Positions 1 through 8,348 of a stretch of 28,303 nucleotides of DNA are shown here, one piece after another; positions within the stretch are counted from its first letter, which is position 1, and every line of letters begins with the position of its first letter. The notes below the pieces were generated by a model. The model was not told the DNA's origin, ran no database searches, and was given only the letters and a program-made list of their open reading frames with translations. The stretch covers positions 1 through 28,303 of the forward strand of contig JBOHLV010000032.1 of NCBI GenBank assembly GCA_050729815.1, written 5' to 3'. The DNA comes from JAATGI01 sp050729815 (GTDB taxonomy: Bacteria; Pseudomonadota; Alphaproteobacteria; ATCC43930; CGMCC-115725). Position numbers and translations under genes: made by a program.

Positions 1-150
1 CGCCGAACCGGCTCCAGTATAGCTCCGGCACTTGACCCCGACATAGCTCCAAGGCCCTCCCGAAATAGGGCCAAAACCCTCGCACCCTATCTCCCGTTCC
101 GCAATGTGGGGCCAGGACAACGCTTACCGTTCGGGTATCCTCTCCCAGAT

Positions 151-1152
151 TCAAATGTCAGATTTCGAGGCGGCACTGAACTGACGCTGATGCCAGCGCC
201 AGGCGGATTCGATAATAGCATCCAGCTCGGAATGCGTTGCGCACCAGCCAAGCTGCATTTGCGCTTTTCGGGTATCTGCCAGTAAGATCGGGGCATCGCC
301 GGCCCGGCGCGCAACGCGGTTCCGTTTGATCTTCCGGTTGGTCAGGCGCTCCACGGCATCGATTACCTCATCGACGGAATGACCGACTCCGCCACCCAGA
401 TTGAGAAAGGACGATGCCTCCCCCGCCGAAAGATGCCCCAGGGCCAGAACATGCGCCGCTGCTAAATCCTCAACATGGACGAAATCGCGCACACAGGTGC
501 CATCCGGCGTCTCCCAATCGCTGCCATAAATGTCGATACCCGCCCGCCGGCCCAGCGCGGCGTCCAGAATGAGCGGAATCAGGTGCGTCTCGGGGTGATG
601 CATCTCGCCGATCTCGCCGGCGCGCGCGGCGCCCGCCGCATTGAAGTAGCGCAAGGCCATGAAGTTGATGCCGTGCGCCGCTCGCGTCCATTTCAGCATC
701 TGCTCGACCATCAGTTTCGTGCCACCATAGGGGCTGACTGGGTTTTGGGGGTGGTCTTCATCGATTGGCAAACGCTCGGGCATGCCATAGACAGCGCAGC
801 TCGAAGAGAACACGATAGTGTTGATTCTCTCCTCCGCCATGGCCTGCAATAGCGTGGCCGAACCAGTGACGTTGATCGTGACGTAATCGAGAGGGCGCGT
901 CACCGAGGCGCCGACCTCGATGACTCCGGCGAGATGAATCACCCCAGCGATCCGGTACTTGCGCAGCGTGGCCACCAGCGCGGCACGATCCAGCACGTCG
1001 CCCCGAACAAGCGGCCCCCATCGGGCAGACGCGGCATGGCCGTTCGACAGATTGTCATAGGCGACGGGCACATACCCCGCTTCCGCCAATGCCTTTGACA
1101 CATGGCTGCCAATATATCCGGCACCGCCGGTGACCATAATCGCCTCTAGCAT
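151..1152 (-). CDS. galE: UDP-glucose 4-epimerase (GalE-type SDR)
   Basis: The 333-residue product has the length of a typical GalE, which interconverts UDP-glucose and UDP-galactose in the cytoplasm using bound NAD and supplies galactosyl units for surface polysaccharides. The N-terminal Rossmann motif TGGAGYIGSH (about residues 8-17), the AGVIEVGASV stretch, the catalytic Ser in SSSCAVYG and the YGGTK Tyr-Lys pair are visible. The C-terminal substrate domain includes the family-typical RYFNAAGA and DGTCVRDFVHVEDLA stretches. The ATG at 1152 fits the usual start just before the nucleotide-binding loop. It lies alone at the window edge, with no recognised gene in the 748 bases upstream. Extended-SDR epimerases of other specificity look similar, but the fit to GalE is good. 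Confidence 0.93.
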   Translation of the reverse strand: MLEAIMVTGGAGYIGSHVSKALAEAGYVPVAYDNLSNGHAASARWGPLVRGDVLDRAALVATLRKYRIAGVIHLAGVIEVGASVTRPLDYVTINVTGSATLLQAMAEERINTIVFSSSCAVYGMPERLPIDEDHPQNPVSPYGGTKLMVEQMLKWTRAAHGINFMALRYFNAAGAARAGEIGEMHHPETHLIPLILDAALGRRAGIDIYGSDWETPDGTCVRDFVHVEDLAAAHVLALGHLSAGEASSFLNLGGGVGHSVDEVIDAVERLTNRKIKRNRVARRAGDAPILLADTRKAQMQLGWCATHSELDAIIESAWRWHQRQFSAASKSDI

Positions 1153-1213
1153 TTACGGAAATGGCCTCTTCTACGTGTCTGCCGCGCGAGCTTTGCGCCA
1201 TTGGCGACCGGTT

Positions 1214-1474
1214 TCAAGACGATTGCAAGCGGGCGTGGGTGCGAGGCAAGACATCGCGCCGTTCAGAATGCCGCCGATCGTCGTGCGACGCCGCGCCCGA
1301 TAGGGCTTGGGACAGCACGAACCAGATAGTTGCCCGCGCCACGCAATTGCCATAGGAGATCGCACCCGAGCGTTCGAGCGCAGAGATCGAAATCGCCGCG
1401 CGCTGGCTGGCGCCACGGTTGCCGTGCTGGATGCGCCGGGGCCGAACGATCAGTTCGTCATCGCGGAAGTTCAT
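1214..1474 (-). other. Unrecognised coding-like stretch in the galE upstream gap
   Basis: The 748 bases between galE and the next gene hold no gene I recognise. One minus-strand frame stays open from about 1552 to 1214 and has strongly GC-rich third positions over its first part, as real genes here do. An ATG lies at 1474 but has no Shine-Dalgarno sequence. The segment VRPRRIQHGNRGA faintly recalls the N-terminus of VirD2-like relaxases, and the frame then loses any resemblance. It may be a gene remnant or chance. The rest of the gap (1475-1900) shows nothing I can name. Confidence 0.15.
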
Positions 1475-1900
1475 GCTGCCGTTGAGGATGTCCAGAGGAA
1501 GCGATGGCGCTTCGAATGTTGAGATCGTTGGCCTATTGGTCGCATGCCCCAGCTAGGGGCAAGATCGCGGCACTGAAAATCGTGAATGCCGCCAACCACA
1601 TGCGGGCCGACCGACGGCCTTTTCCCTTGCCGTCCATGGTTTTGTCGCTGCCGCTCCCCCGGCGCCACACCCAAACCATGCCGACAGCCCGCCAAAGCTC
1701 GCCCGATGCCGACGCAGCTTATGACGGGGATCGCGGGGCCTAAAGAAAGGGCCGCGAGATGAGGCGGACGGTTCATTGAGCATGCCGTCGTCGCGACGTG
1801 GGAACACCGGCGCACCAGTCCATGGCAGCGGGCAGAGGGTGCGTCGTCGGGCCGGCGGGCTGATTGACAAGACGGGCCGGGACCGATTACCTCGGGACGA

Positions 1901-2278
1901 TTAGCCCTGGGATTGCTTGAGGCATCCGACGATTTTGCCGAGAAGCCGGGGAAGGTCGACTGGCTTGGTGTCGAAGTCGGAGCATCCAACCTGGATGCTC
2001 TTGTCGCGGTCGGAATCCAGCGCGTGAGCCGTGAGCGCGATGATGGGGATCGCCGCCGTCAAGGGATCAGCCTTGATTCGTCGGGTCGCTTCCCAGCCGT
2101 CCATGTCGCCTAGCGCCACATCCATCAAAATGAGGTCCGGAATCTCGGCCGCCGCCGTTGCGATGCCAGTCGGGCCATCCACGGCGAGGCAAACATCAAA
2201 GCCTTGGCGTAGCAGCCGGCGGCTGAGCATGTCTCGGTTCATTTCGTTGTCTTCGACCAGCAAAATCTTTCCGTTCAT
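1901..2278 (-). CDS. Single-domain response regulator (CheY/DivK-like)
   Basis: This is a stand-alone receiver domain of 125 residues with no output domain. It has the acidic pair in LLVEDNE (Glu9-Asp10), the phospho-acceptor Asp53 in LILMDVALGDMDGWE, Thr83 and the conserved Lys105 in TKPVD. Such proteins act as phosphate shuttles or protein-protein switches in the cytoplasm. I chose ATG 2278 because it overlaps the stop of the upstream hybrid kinase as ATGA, indicating translational coupling. A further in-frame ATG at 2293 lacks a ribosome site and is less likely. The overlap makes the hybrid kinase the obvious phospho-donor (inference). The phrase MNRDMLSRRL is typical of DivK-type receivers paired with hybrid kinases. 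Confidence 0.88.
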   Translation of the reverse strand: MNGKILLVEDNEMNRDMLSRRLLRQGFDVCLAVDGPTGIATAAAEIPDLILMDVALGDMDGWEATRRIKADPLTAAIPIIALTAHALDSDRDKSIQVGCSDFDTKPVDLPRLLGKIVGCLKQSQG

Positions 2279-4173
2279 GAAGCAGATGCCCATTTGATCT
2301 TGGGTTGTCGGATATCTTCGGAACTGGGCGATAGCGAGGGATCGATCGTGACGGCCGATAACGGGCCAATGGACGGACTGAGCTTTCGAATCATCTGCAC
2401 GAGTGACTCTTGCTCGACCGGCTTCACGAGATGACCAGCCGCGCCCAACTCGCGCCCGCGGTGCAGTTCATCGCTAACGGTCAGGAGAACGACAGGACAA
2501 TCTACCAATTCCGGGTCGGCCTTGAACGCGCGGAGCATCTCCCAACCATCGGGCTCCGGCATCAGGACATCGAGGAGGATCAGCGTGGGTTTGAGTGCCT
2601 TGGCGATCGTTAAGGCTTCCCTACCGCCGGTGGCGACTGCTGTGGCGAAGCCGTTCCGCTCCAACATGCGCCGGACCAAAATCAGCACTTCCGGATCGTT
2701 ATCGATGGCGAGTATCGGGCCGCATGCCGCGTGATCGCCAACGGGGCCACCGACGACCTCGACCCGTGGCGCGGCGACAGCGGCGGTAGGCTGGTTCCCC
2801 GCAACGATCGCCGCGGGCACGTCAATGACAAAGCGCGCCCCATTGCCTGCCTCACTTTCGACGGTGACGTCTCCCCCCATCAGCCGGCATAGTCTCTGGC
2901 ACAGGGCCAAGCCTAGGCGCGTCCCGCCATATTTGCTCGTGGTCGCGCCTTTGGTTTCCCCAAAATTCTGAAACAAATTGGGCACGTCACCCGCCGCGAT
3001 ACCGATGCCGGTATCGCTGACGGCAATCGTCAGTCGGCCAAGATTGTGCGACACGCTTAGCGTCACTCGGCCGTCCTGGGTGAATTTGGCGGCATTGCTC
3101 ATTAGATGGAGAACCGCATGCCGCAACTTCGCGGCGTCACCGTGTACGCCGCCGAGATCATCGGCGCACTCCACGACCAGCATGTTGCGATTGCGCGCGA
3201 TGTCATCACGGCAACTCGCGACAATCTCGTCGATGAAAGGGCCAAGAGCGAACGGCTCGGAAAACAATTCCATTTTGCCGGCTTCGAGCTTCGAAAAATC
3301 GAGTATATCGGTGATGAGACTCAGGAGATGCTTGCCCGCGTCGTTGATCTTCTTAAGATCCGTGCATTGCTGCTCGCGTCCGGGCGCAGCCATTTCTTCG
3401 AGCAACATCTCGCTGTAACCGATCACGGCATTGAGCGGCGTTCGCAGTTCGTGACTCATCTTCGCCAAAAATTCCGATTTCGCCCGATTCGCCCGCTCGG
3501 CTTCGACCTTGGCGCGTTCCAGTTCCCGCGCCACCCTGAGATCTCGGTGAACCTTGCGCTCCAGATCCGATTGTGAGGCGATGATCTTGCTGTAATAGAG
3601 CGCCATCATCGAAACATATACGGCCGCGCTCAGTGTTGAGATGATGCCGATCCCGGTAAGGCGCTCAAGGGGAATGTTCTGGGGAAAACCGCCTCCGATT
3701 TGCACGATCACGAAGAAGCCAATCAGGTTGAGCGCGACAACGGCGAGGACCAGAAGCCGCAGTCGCAAGCTTGGCCCCAAATAGAAAAAGGCCAGCAGCG
3801 GAACCGTCAACAACCACGGCATAAAGGGCGAATGGAGCCCGCCATACTGATAACAACCCCAGAGAATCGCGAAGGTCAGGTTCTGAACCGAGAGCAATGC
3901 CAGCGGCGTGATTTGGCCGGTCAGGCGGAGGGCAAAGGGATACGCCCAGAAGATCATGATCGACCCGGTCAGCACCCACCAAGCGCGATCCGGTCGTCCG
4001 ATCAGAAATAGGTAGGAGGTGATCGTGCTGCCGAGGAAGGGGCCGAACAGATGGCTGATCAGAAACATCCGGGTGCGCTGCAGTGTCGCCGGCTCTGTCC
4101 GGAGAGGGGCCGGGATGAACCAGTCGATAAGCTGGTACAAGCGCGCTGACGACAGGTACGATCTTGCGATCAT
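2275..4173 (-). CDS. Hybrid sensor histidine kinase, six-TM sensor plus C-terminal receiver
   Basis: The product is 632 residues. About six hydrophobic segments span residues 35-195, a coiled-coil linker covers 200-235, a HisKA domain has MSHELRTPLNAV with phospho-His241, then come HATPase_c (about 340-455) and a receiver domain (about 485-600) with phospho-Asp535 and Lys584. The N-box keeps Asn360 (MSNAAKFT) and the G1 box is SDTGIGIA. The G2 box reads YGGTRLGLAL, with Arg419 where Gly is usual, which could weaken ATP-lid function. ATG 4173 is preferred over an upstream in-frame start at 4203 because AAAGGG lies seven bases before it. The whole sensor half aligns with the kinase at 4484-5920, so the two are paralogues. 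The downstream receiver gene overlaps its stop. The cognate signal is unknown. Confidence 0.92.
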   Translation of the reverse strand: MIARSYLSSARLYQLIDWFIPAPLRTEPATLQRTRMFLISHLFGPFLGSTITSYLFLIGRPDRAWWVLTGSIMIFWAYPFALRLTGQITPLALLSVQNLTFAILWGCYQYGGLHSPFMPWLLTVPLLAFFYLGPSLRLRLLVLAVVALNLIGFFVIVQIGGGFPQNIPLERLTGIGIISTLSAAVYVSMMALYYSKIIASQSDLERKVHRDLRVARELERAKVEAERANRAKSEFLAKMSHELRTPLNAVIGYSEMLLEEMAAPGREQQCTDLKKINDAGKHLLSLITDILDFSKLEAGKMELFSEPFALGPFIDEIVASCRDDIARNRNMLVVECADDLGGVHGDAAKLRHAVLHLMSNAAKFTQDGRVTLSVSHNLGRLTIAVSDTGIGIAAGDVPNLFQNFGETKGATTSKYGGTRLGLALCQRLCRLMGGDVTVESEAGNGARFVIDVPAAIVAGNQPTAAVAAPRVEVVGGPVGDHAACGPILAIDNDPEVLILVRRMLERNGFATAVATGGREALTIAKALKPTLILLDVLMPEPDGWEMLRAFKADPELVDCPVVLLTVSDELHRGRELGAAGHLVKPVEQESLVQMIRKLSPSIGPLSAVTIDPSLSPSSEDIRQPKIKWASAS

Positions 4174-4267
4174 TTTCAGCCCTTTGGAAGAACACGCAGC
4201 CAATTTTCTAATTCTAAGCCGCGTTTCTTAAACTTCCGTTTCGGCGATCCGTACATTACGCCATGAT

Positions 4268-4429
4268 TTACACGGCAAGATGCGCCAAATTCGTGTTTCG
4301 CGGATGAGCCGGGGCCGGTATCGAGCCGGATGTCGCGACGATGCGGTCCCGTGGAAACATCAATTGCACGGACGTACCACGTCCAAGGTCGCTTTCGAGC
4401 AGAAGTGCGCCGCCATGGATTTCGTTCAT
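4268..4429 (-). pseudogene. Remnant of a histidine kinase ATP-binding domain C-terminus
   Basis: A minus-strand frame of 53 codons in the gap between the two kinases reads AMNEIHGGALLLESDLGRG followed by TSVQLMFPRDRI. This matches the last helix-strand pair of HATPase_c domains, where the family has (V/K)ALVELHGGxLxIESxxGxGTTVTVRLP. Nothing upstream in this frame (about 4430-4480) looks like a kinase, so only the 3' end of a third kinase gene survives. Its wording is closer to PleC/DivJ-like kinases than to the two neighbouring genes, so it does not look like a simple duplicate of either. The ATG at 4429 is internal to the motif and probably not a real start. Upstream regulatory DNA of the hybrid kinase must lie between here and 4173. 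Confidence 0.6.
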
Positions 4430-4483
4430 CGCCTTGGTGGCACTTTTACGATGAGCACGCCCCCTCGAGCGGAATAACGATAA

Positions 4484-5920
4484 TCATGCGGCATAGGTCT
4501 CTCGCGCAGGCTCTATCTCGTCCGCAACATCATCGCCAGGTTGGGCCGCAGTCCTGGTCGCGACGTAAGCGGGGACGTTAATCGTGAAGCAGGAGCCCTT
4601 GCCGAGCTCACTTGTGACCGTAATGTCGCCGCCCATCATCCGGGCGATCTTCCGGCTGAGCGCCAGCCCCAATCCGGTGCCACCGTAAAGGGTTGCTGTC
4701 GATGCCTCGGCTTGGTTGAAATCTTGAAACAGTCTTCCGAGATTGTCTCGGCTGATGCCGATGCCGGTATCGTAGACGGAGAGCTTGACCCAGTCGCTGG
4801 TTCCGGCATTGTCACGCGTCACCCGGAGCAGCACAACGCCGTCGACGGTGAATTTTCCCGCATTGCTCAACAGGTTCAGGGTCATCTGGCGCAATCGCGT
4901 GGGATCGGACATGACGACGCCAAGGTCGGACGCCCGCTCGACTCGGAACTCATTGCTTTTCGCCGTGAACAAGCTTCGGCTCGTCGCCGCGACGTCGTCA
5001 ACGAAGTCGGCCAGATCGAACGGTGCCATCGTCAACTCCATGCGATCTGCTTCAATTGCCGACATGTCGAGCACGTCGGTGACCAGCGACAGCAGGTGCT
5101 TTCCCGCGCCATTAATGCGGCGCAGATCGGCAATATGCTCTCTTTGCCCTTCTGTCTCGGCGTCCTCCAGCAACATTTCACTATAACCGATGACAGCGTT
5201 CAGCGGGGTGCGGAGCTGATGGCTCATTTTGGCCAGGAAAACCGATTTGGCCCGGTTCGCGCTTTCGGCAATGGTCATCGCCTCGTGCATGCGCACCGCT
5301 TCGGAGCTATAACGCTGGGCTTCCTCGGCGAATTCCGACTGAGACGCGACGGCGTTGGCGTAATAGAACGCCATAATAGAGACATAGACCGTGGCCGAAA
5401 CGACCGAACTGATACCAACAGGCGACAACGCAGCAAGAGGTACCCGGTCGGGAAAGCCGCCATTGAGCATATAGGCAACGATAAATCCGGCGATGTTGGC
5501 GGCGAAATAGCCAATTACCAGAAACGGCCGTTGACCGAGGTAAAAGAACCCTAGCAACAGGGCGACCAGCAGCCAGGGCAGGAAGGGTGAGCTGACGCCG
5601 CCATAATAGTAGGAGCCGTAAAGCGTCGCGAATGTCAGGTCGGCGAAGGAGACAAAAGCGATAATCGGCAACTGACCGAAAAACTTCAAGCCGAAAGGCA
5701 GCAGGCTGAACCCTGAGATCGACACGGCGATGATCACGAAGGGCGTCCCGGGATGGGGGTCGGCGATATAGAGAAATCCGCAGATCAATGCCCCGAGCAG
5801 CGGCCCGAACAAGTGCGTCACTGTGAAGATGCGCGCACGGCCGAGCATGGCCCGATCATCTTTTAGGTTGGGCGGGACAAACCAGTCGATGAAGGTCAGA
5901 CAGCGCGATCGCAGCGTCAT
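4484..5920 (-). CDS. Sensor histidine kinase, six-TM sensor, HisKA/HATPase_c
   Basis: The product is 478 residues. About six membrane segments (31-52, 59-80, 85-106, 112-128, 132-152, 166-190) form the whole input module, with no periplasmic sensory domain, followed by a short coiled coil, HisKA and HATPase_c. Phospho-His234 sits in KMSHQLRTPLNAV, where the residue after His is Gln rather than the nearly invariant Glu. The N-box (NLLSNAGKFT), G1 (YDTGIGIS) and G2 (YGGTGLGLAL) are canonical. There is no receiver domain. The ATG at 5920 overlaps the stop of the receiver gene by ATGA and has a strong GGAGGAAGG ribosome site. The sensor half aligns end to end with that of the hybrid kinase, so they arose by tandem duplication. 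It probably forms an operon with the upstream receiver and PLP enzyme. Confidence 0.92.
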   Translation of the reverse strand: MTLRSRCLTFIDWFVPPNLKDDRAMLGRARIFTVTHLFGPLLGALICGFLYIADPHPGTPFVIIAVSISGFSLLPFGLKFFGQLPIIAFVSFADLTFATLYGSYYYGGVSSPFLPWLLVALLLGFFYLGQRPFLVIGYFAANIAGFIVAYMLNGGFPDRVPLAALSPVGISSVVSATVYVSIMAFYYANAVASQSEFAEEAQRYSSEAVRMHEAMTIAESANRAKSVFLAKMSHQLRTPLNAVIGYSEMLLEDAETEGQREHIADLRRINGAGKHLLSLVTDVLDMSAIEADRMELTMAPFDLADFVDDVAATSRSLFTAKSNEFRVERASDLGVVMSDPTRLRQMTLNLLSNAGKFTVDGVVLLRVTRDNAGTSDWVKLSVYDTGIGISRDNLGRLFQDFNQAEASTATLYGGTGLGLALSRKIARMMGGDITVTSELGKGSCFTINVPAYVATRTAAQPGDDVADEIEPARETYAA

Positions 5921-6339
5921 TTTCCTTCCTCCATTCCGCTCATCTGCGCGGGACAGATACTCGTCAAGACCTGGCGCAAAGTGGTGAGGTCAAAGGGCTT
6001 CTCAATGTCCGTGGCGACGTTCAGGCGGCGCGCGGCGGCCAGACGGCAGGCGGCCTTGCGCAGCCATTCCACTTGGCCGCTGATGATAACGATCGAGCCC
6101 GCGAATTGCCGCTCTTCCAGAAGCGACAGCAGCGCCATGCCATCCTCGTCTGGCATCGCGAGATCGAGCGTCAGGACATTAGGTGTCCAGTCCCGCAATA
6201 GCTTTGGCAGCAGAGAAGGATTGTCGAGCGGGCGTGCTTCATAACCGCACCGTTCGGCGACTCGCGAGATCAGCTCCGCCAAAGGCAGGTTGTCGTCGAC
6301 CGCCAGCAATCGCGCCTTGGCAACATCGCCATCGGCCAT
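5917..6339 (-). CDS. Single-domain response regulator
   Basis: This is a 140-residue receiver domain without an output domain. It has the acidic pair in LLAVDDN (Asp15-Asp16), phospho-acceptor Asp59 in VLTLDLAMPDEDG, Ser87 in the switch position (IISGQ) and Lys114 in DIEKPF. AGGAG lies eight bases before ATG 6339. The gene starts three bases after the stop of the PLP enzyme and its own stop overlaps the kinase start, so the three genes are almost certainly co-transcribed and this receiver is the likely partner of the 4484-5920 kinase. The absence of a DNA-binding domain means output is through phosphotransfer or protein contact. Its gene order recalls LqsR next to LqsA (inference from context only). 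Confidence 0.9.
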   Translation of the reverse strand: MADGDVAKARLLAVDDNLPLAELISRVAERCGYEARPLDNPSLLPKLLRDWTPNVLTLDLAMPDEDGMALLSLLEERQFAGSIVIISGQVEWLRKAACRLAAARRLNVATDIEKPFDLTTLRQVLTSICPAQMSGMEEGK

Positions 6340-6342
6340 CGC

Positions 6343-7785
6343 TCAGGCTCCTACCGCGCACGCGATGGGTTGCTCGGCTGTCATCCTTTCGCGACGGCAG
6401 TCATGGACGATCCGCGCCGTTTCAACCGTGACGAGGAATCGTTTGACGAGTTCCCGGATGTTCGCGGGCGTATGGGTTGCCATGACCTGGAGCCGGAACC
6501 GAGCGTTGCCCCTCGGTACCGCGGGAAATTCGACGAGATTCGCCACCACGCCGAGATGCGGCAAATGCTTGCTCACGATGCGAGCGAACGCTTCGTCGCC
6601 CATCTTGACCGAGACAATGGCCGAGGGATCGCCATAGACCTCCATGCCCGCATGTTCCAATTCGCCGCGCAGGGACAGGACGTTTCGCATAAGTGCGGCG
6701 CGCAGCGCGCGTCCTTCGTTCGACCGCACAATCTCGAACGCACGAAGCGCGATCGCGGCCTGGCTAGGCGACAGGGCGTTCGAGAAAGTTCCCGAACTGC
6801 CGAAGTACTTCAGGTATTCCGCAACCGCTGGCGAGCCGCAGGCGACGAAGCCACCATTGGTGGCGAAGGTCTTGGAAAAGGCGCCCATTACGATGTCGAC
6901 CTGGCCAAGCATCTGCTGCAGGCCGATATGGCCGGTACCGTCCGCGCCAATGTTGCCGAGATCGTGCGCGACGTCGACGAGGAGTCGGGCGTTGTATTCG
7001 CGGCAGAGGTCCTGGAGTGCGCCGATGTCGGGCGTGTCCGAATCCATCGAAAACAGCGCCTCGGTCACCACCAGGATGCCATTCGTTGTGTCGTGGGCGC
7101 GGATACGGCGCAGTTGCCGGCGTACGGCCTGGACATTGAGATGCGAATAAAAATGAATGTTACGCGTGGCCGCCGCCGCACCATCCTGGAGACAGGCATG
7201 ACCAAGCACATCGATCACGACGTGATCGTCGGCGCGGACCAGCCCCTTGATTGCGCCATAGCCCGCGGCCCATCCGGTCGGGTAAAGCACGACGTGCTCC
7301 AGCCCAAGGAAGTCCGCGATGGTGTGCTGCAGCGCGAGCGAGTATCTCGTGTTGCCTAGAAAGCACTGCGAGCCAGCGCTATGTACCCCGTATGCATCGA
7401 TTGCTGCCTTCGCGGCGTCGATGATCGAGGGGTGACTGGACAAGCCTAGATAATCCTGCGAGGAAAAGTTCACGCCGGCGAAAGGGTGCCCGCGATCGTC
7501 TTTTGCCGAGCATGTCGGCCGTGGCGCCGTTTCTGTAGATTTTGCGTAAGGCCAATAGCCGCGCGCGCGGCGCCCATCTTGCCAGCGGTAGAAATCATCG
7601 ACGCGGCTAAACAGATCCGCGCCGCGCGGATCGCGATAGTCCCGCAGGCTTCCGGTCAGGCTTTCGCTCTCGACGGGGTCGCTGGTGCGGTTCTCGACGA
7701 CGCGTTCCAGGAGCTGGATTTGGTCTCTCAATTGGACCGACATCGCGGGCGAAATCCCCTGCACCAAACTCAATCGCGTACGCAT
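6343..7785 (-). CDS. PLP-dependent alpha-oxoamine synthase family enzyme (AONS/SPT/CqsA-like)
   Basis: The product is 480 residues, longer than CqsA or BioF (about 390) owing to an N-terminal extension of about 75 residues and a short C-terminal tail. The fold-type I core is clear: NFSSQDYLGLSSHP, a GSQCFLGNT segment, His196 for ring stacking, TEALFSMDSD, the VDVAHD Asp271/His274 pair, and Schiff-base Lys305 in GAFSKTFATNGGF. The family condenses acyl-CoA or acyl-ACP with an amino acid, releasing CO2 (8-amino-7-oxononanoate, sphingoid base, or the alpha-hydroxyketone signals of CqsA/LqsA). No biotin genes or acyl carrier protein lie nearby, whereas receivers and six-TM kinases follow directly, which favours a signal-synthase role (inference). 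GAGGA precedes ATG 7785 by six bases. Substrates cannot be read from sequence. Confidence 0.85.
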   Translation of the reverse strand: MRTRLSLVQGISPAMSVQLRDQIQLLERVVENRTSDPVESESLTGSLRDYRDPRGADLFSRVDDFYRWQDGRRARGYWPYAKSTETAPRPTCSAKDDRGHPFAGVNFSSQDYLGLSSHPSIIDAAKAAIDAYGVHSAGSQCFLGNTRYSLALQHTIADFLGLEHVVLYPTGWAAGYGAIKGLVRADDHVVIDVLGHACLQDGAAAATRNIHFYSHLNVQAVRRQLRRIRAHDTTNGILVVTEALFSMDSDTPDIGALQDLCREYNARLLVDVAHDLGNIGADGTGHIGLQQMLGQVDIVMGAFSKTFATNGGFVACGSPAVAEYLKYFGSSGTFSNALSPSQAAIALRAFEIVRSNEGRALRAALMRNVLSLRGELEHAGMEVYGDPSAIVSVKMGDEAFARIVSKHLPHLGVVANLVEFPAVPRGNARFRLQVMATHTPANIRELVKRFLVTVETARIVHDCRRERMTAEQPIACAVGA

Positions 7786-7946
7786 GATCGGTCCTCGTCG
7801 GTAGTTTTTTGTGCGGCGGAAGCTGTCGCAAATCTCTCTTAAAAATAACGAGCCAAATTTAAAAAACCCTTAGCAATGTGGCGCAGCGAAGGATGTATTT
7901 TGCCAAGCCAACCGTACAGGCCGACGGAATAGGATGAATTATGAAA

Positions 7947-8348
7947 TCAGTCAGATGCCGGTGTTACGTCCGGAGAAATACGCGCCGCCGGATCATCCTC
8001 GGTCTCAATCCAAGAAGCGGCATCGAAACGGCGCGTTTTCAGATGGCCGATTTCGGGATGATCTTCGAAGAAACGTACGCCCAACCATTCGTGCTTTCGC
8101 CAGACGGTCTCGGTATAGATCGGACCGAATGGCTCGACGATCAGCCACGCGTTGATGACGTTCCACGGAAGTACGCCGGCGATCCTGAGTTTGGCGCCGC
8201 CAACCGAAATGTCGACCACGTAACACGAAATCCGGACCGGACCGCAGCGCAATTCCGCCGGCCAGTTTGCTCGCATTCGGCGACCCGGAGACGAGGGTTT
8301 ATGGGCCGGACGGCGGATCCGCCGCACGTTATTGGGTTGTTCGTCCAT
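7947..8348 (-). CDS. PilZ domain protein
   Basis: The product is 133 residues with one domain. The cyclic-di-GMP-binding signature is visible as an arginine cluster (GRRMRANWPAEL, about residues 22-33) followed by VVDISVGGAKLRI (about 43-55), matching RxxxR...(D/N)xSxxG. It is a cytoplasmic protein without an output domain, so it would act by binding a partner when loaded with c-di-GMP. GAGG lies eight bases upstream of ATG 8348. It is transcribed toward the PLP enzyme, whose start is 161 bases further on. That gap (7786-7946) is AT-rich and probably holds the signalling operon's promoter. Whether PilZ belongs to the signalling block is not known. Confidence 0.8.
   Translation of the reverse strand: MDEQPNNVRRIRRPAHKPSSPGRRMRANWPAELRCGPVRISCYVVDISVGGAKLRIAGVLPWNVINAWLIVEPFGPIYTETVWRKHEWLGVRFFEDHPEIGHLKTRRFDAASWIETEDDPAARISPDVTPASD

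Noticed and set aside
4541..5554. Long open frame on the plus strand (337 codons) opposite the sensor kinase
   Set aside because: It is antisense to a kinase with all conserved motifs, and its translation has no domain. High-GC genes commonly leave such open shadows.
7786..7946. Sigma-54 or sigma-70 promoter for the signalling operon
   Set aside because: The stretch is AT-rich and a promoter is expected, but no pair of boxes with correct spacing stood out.
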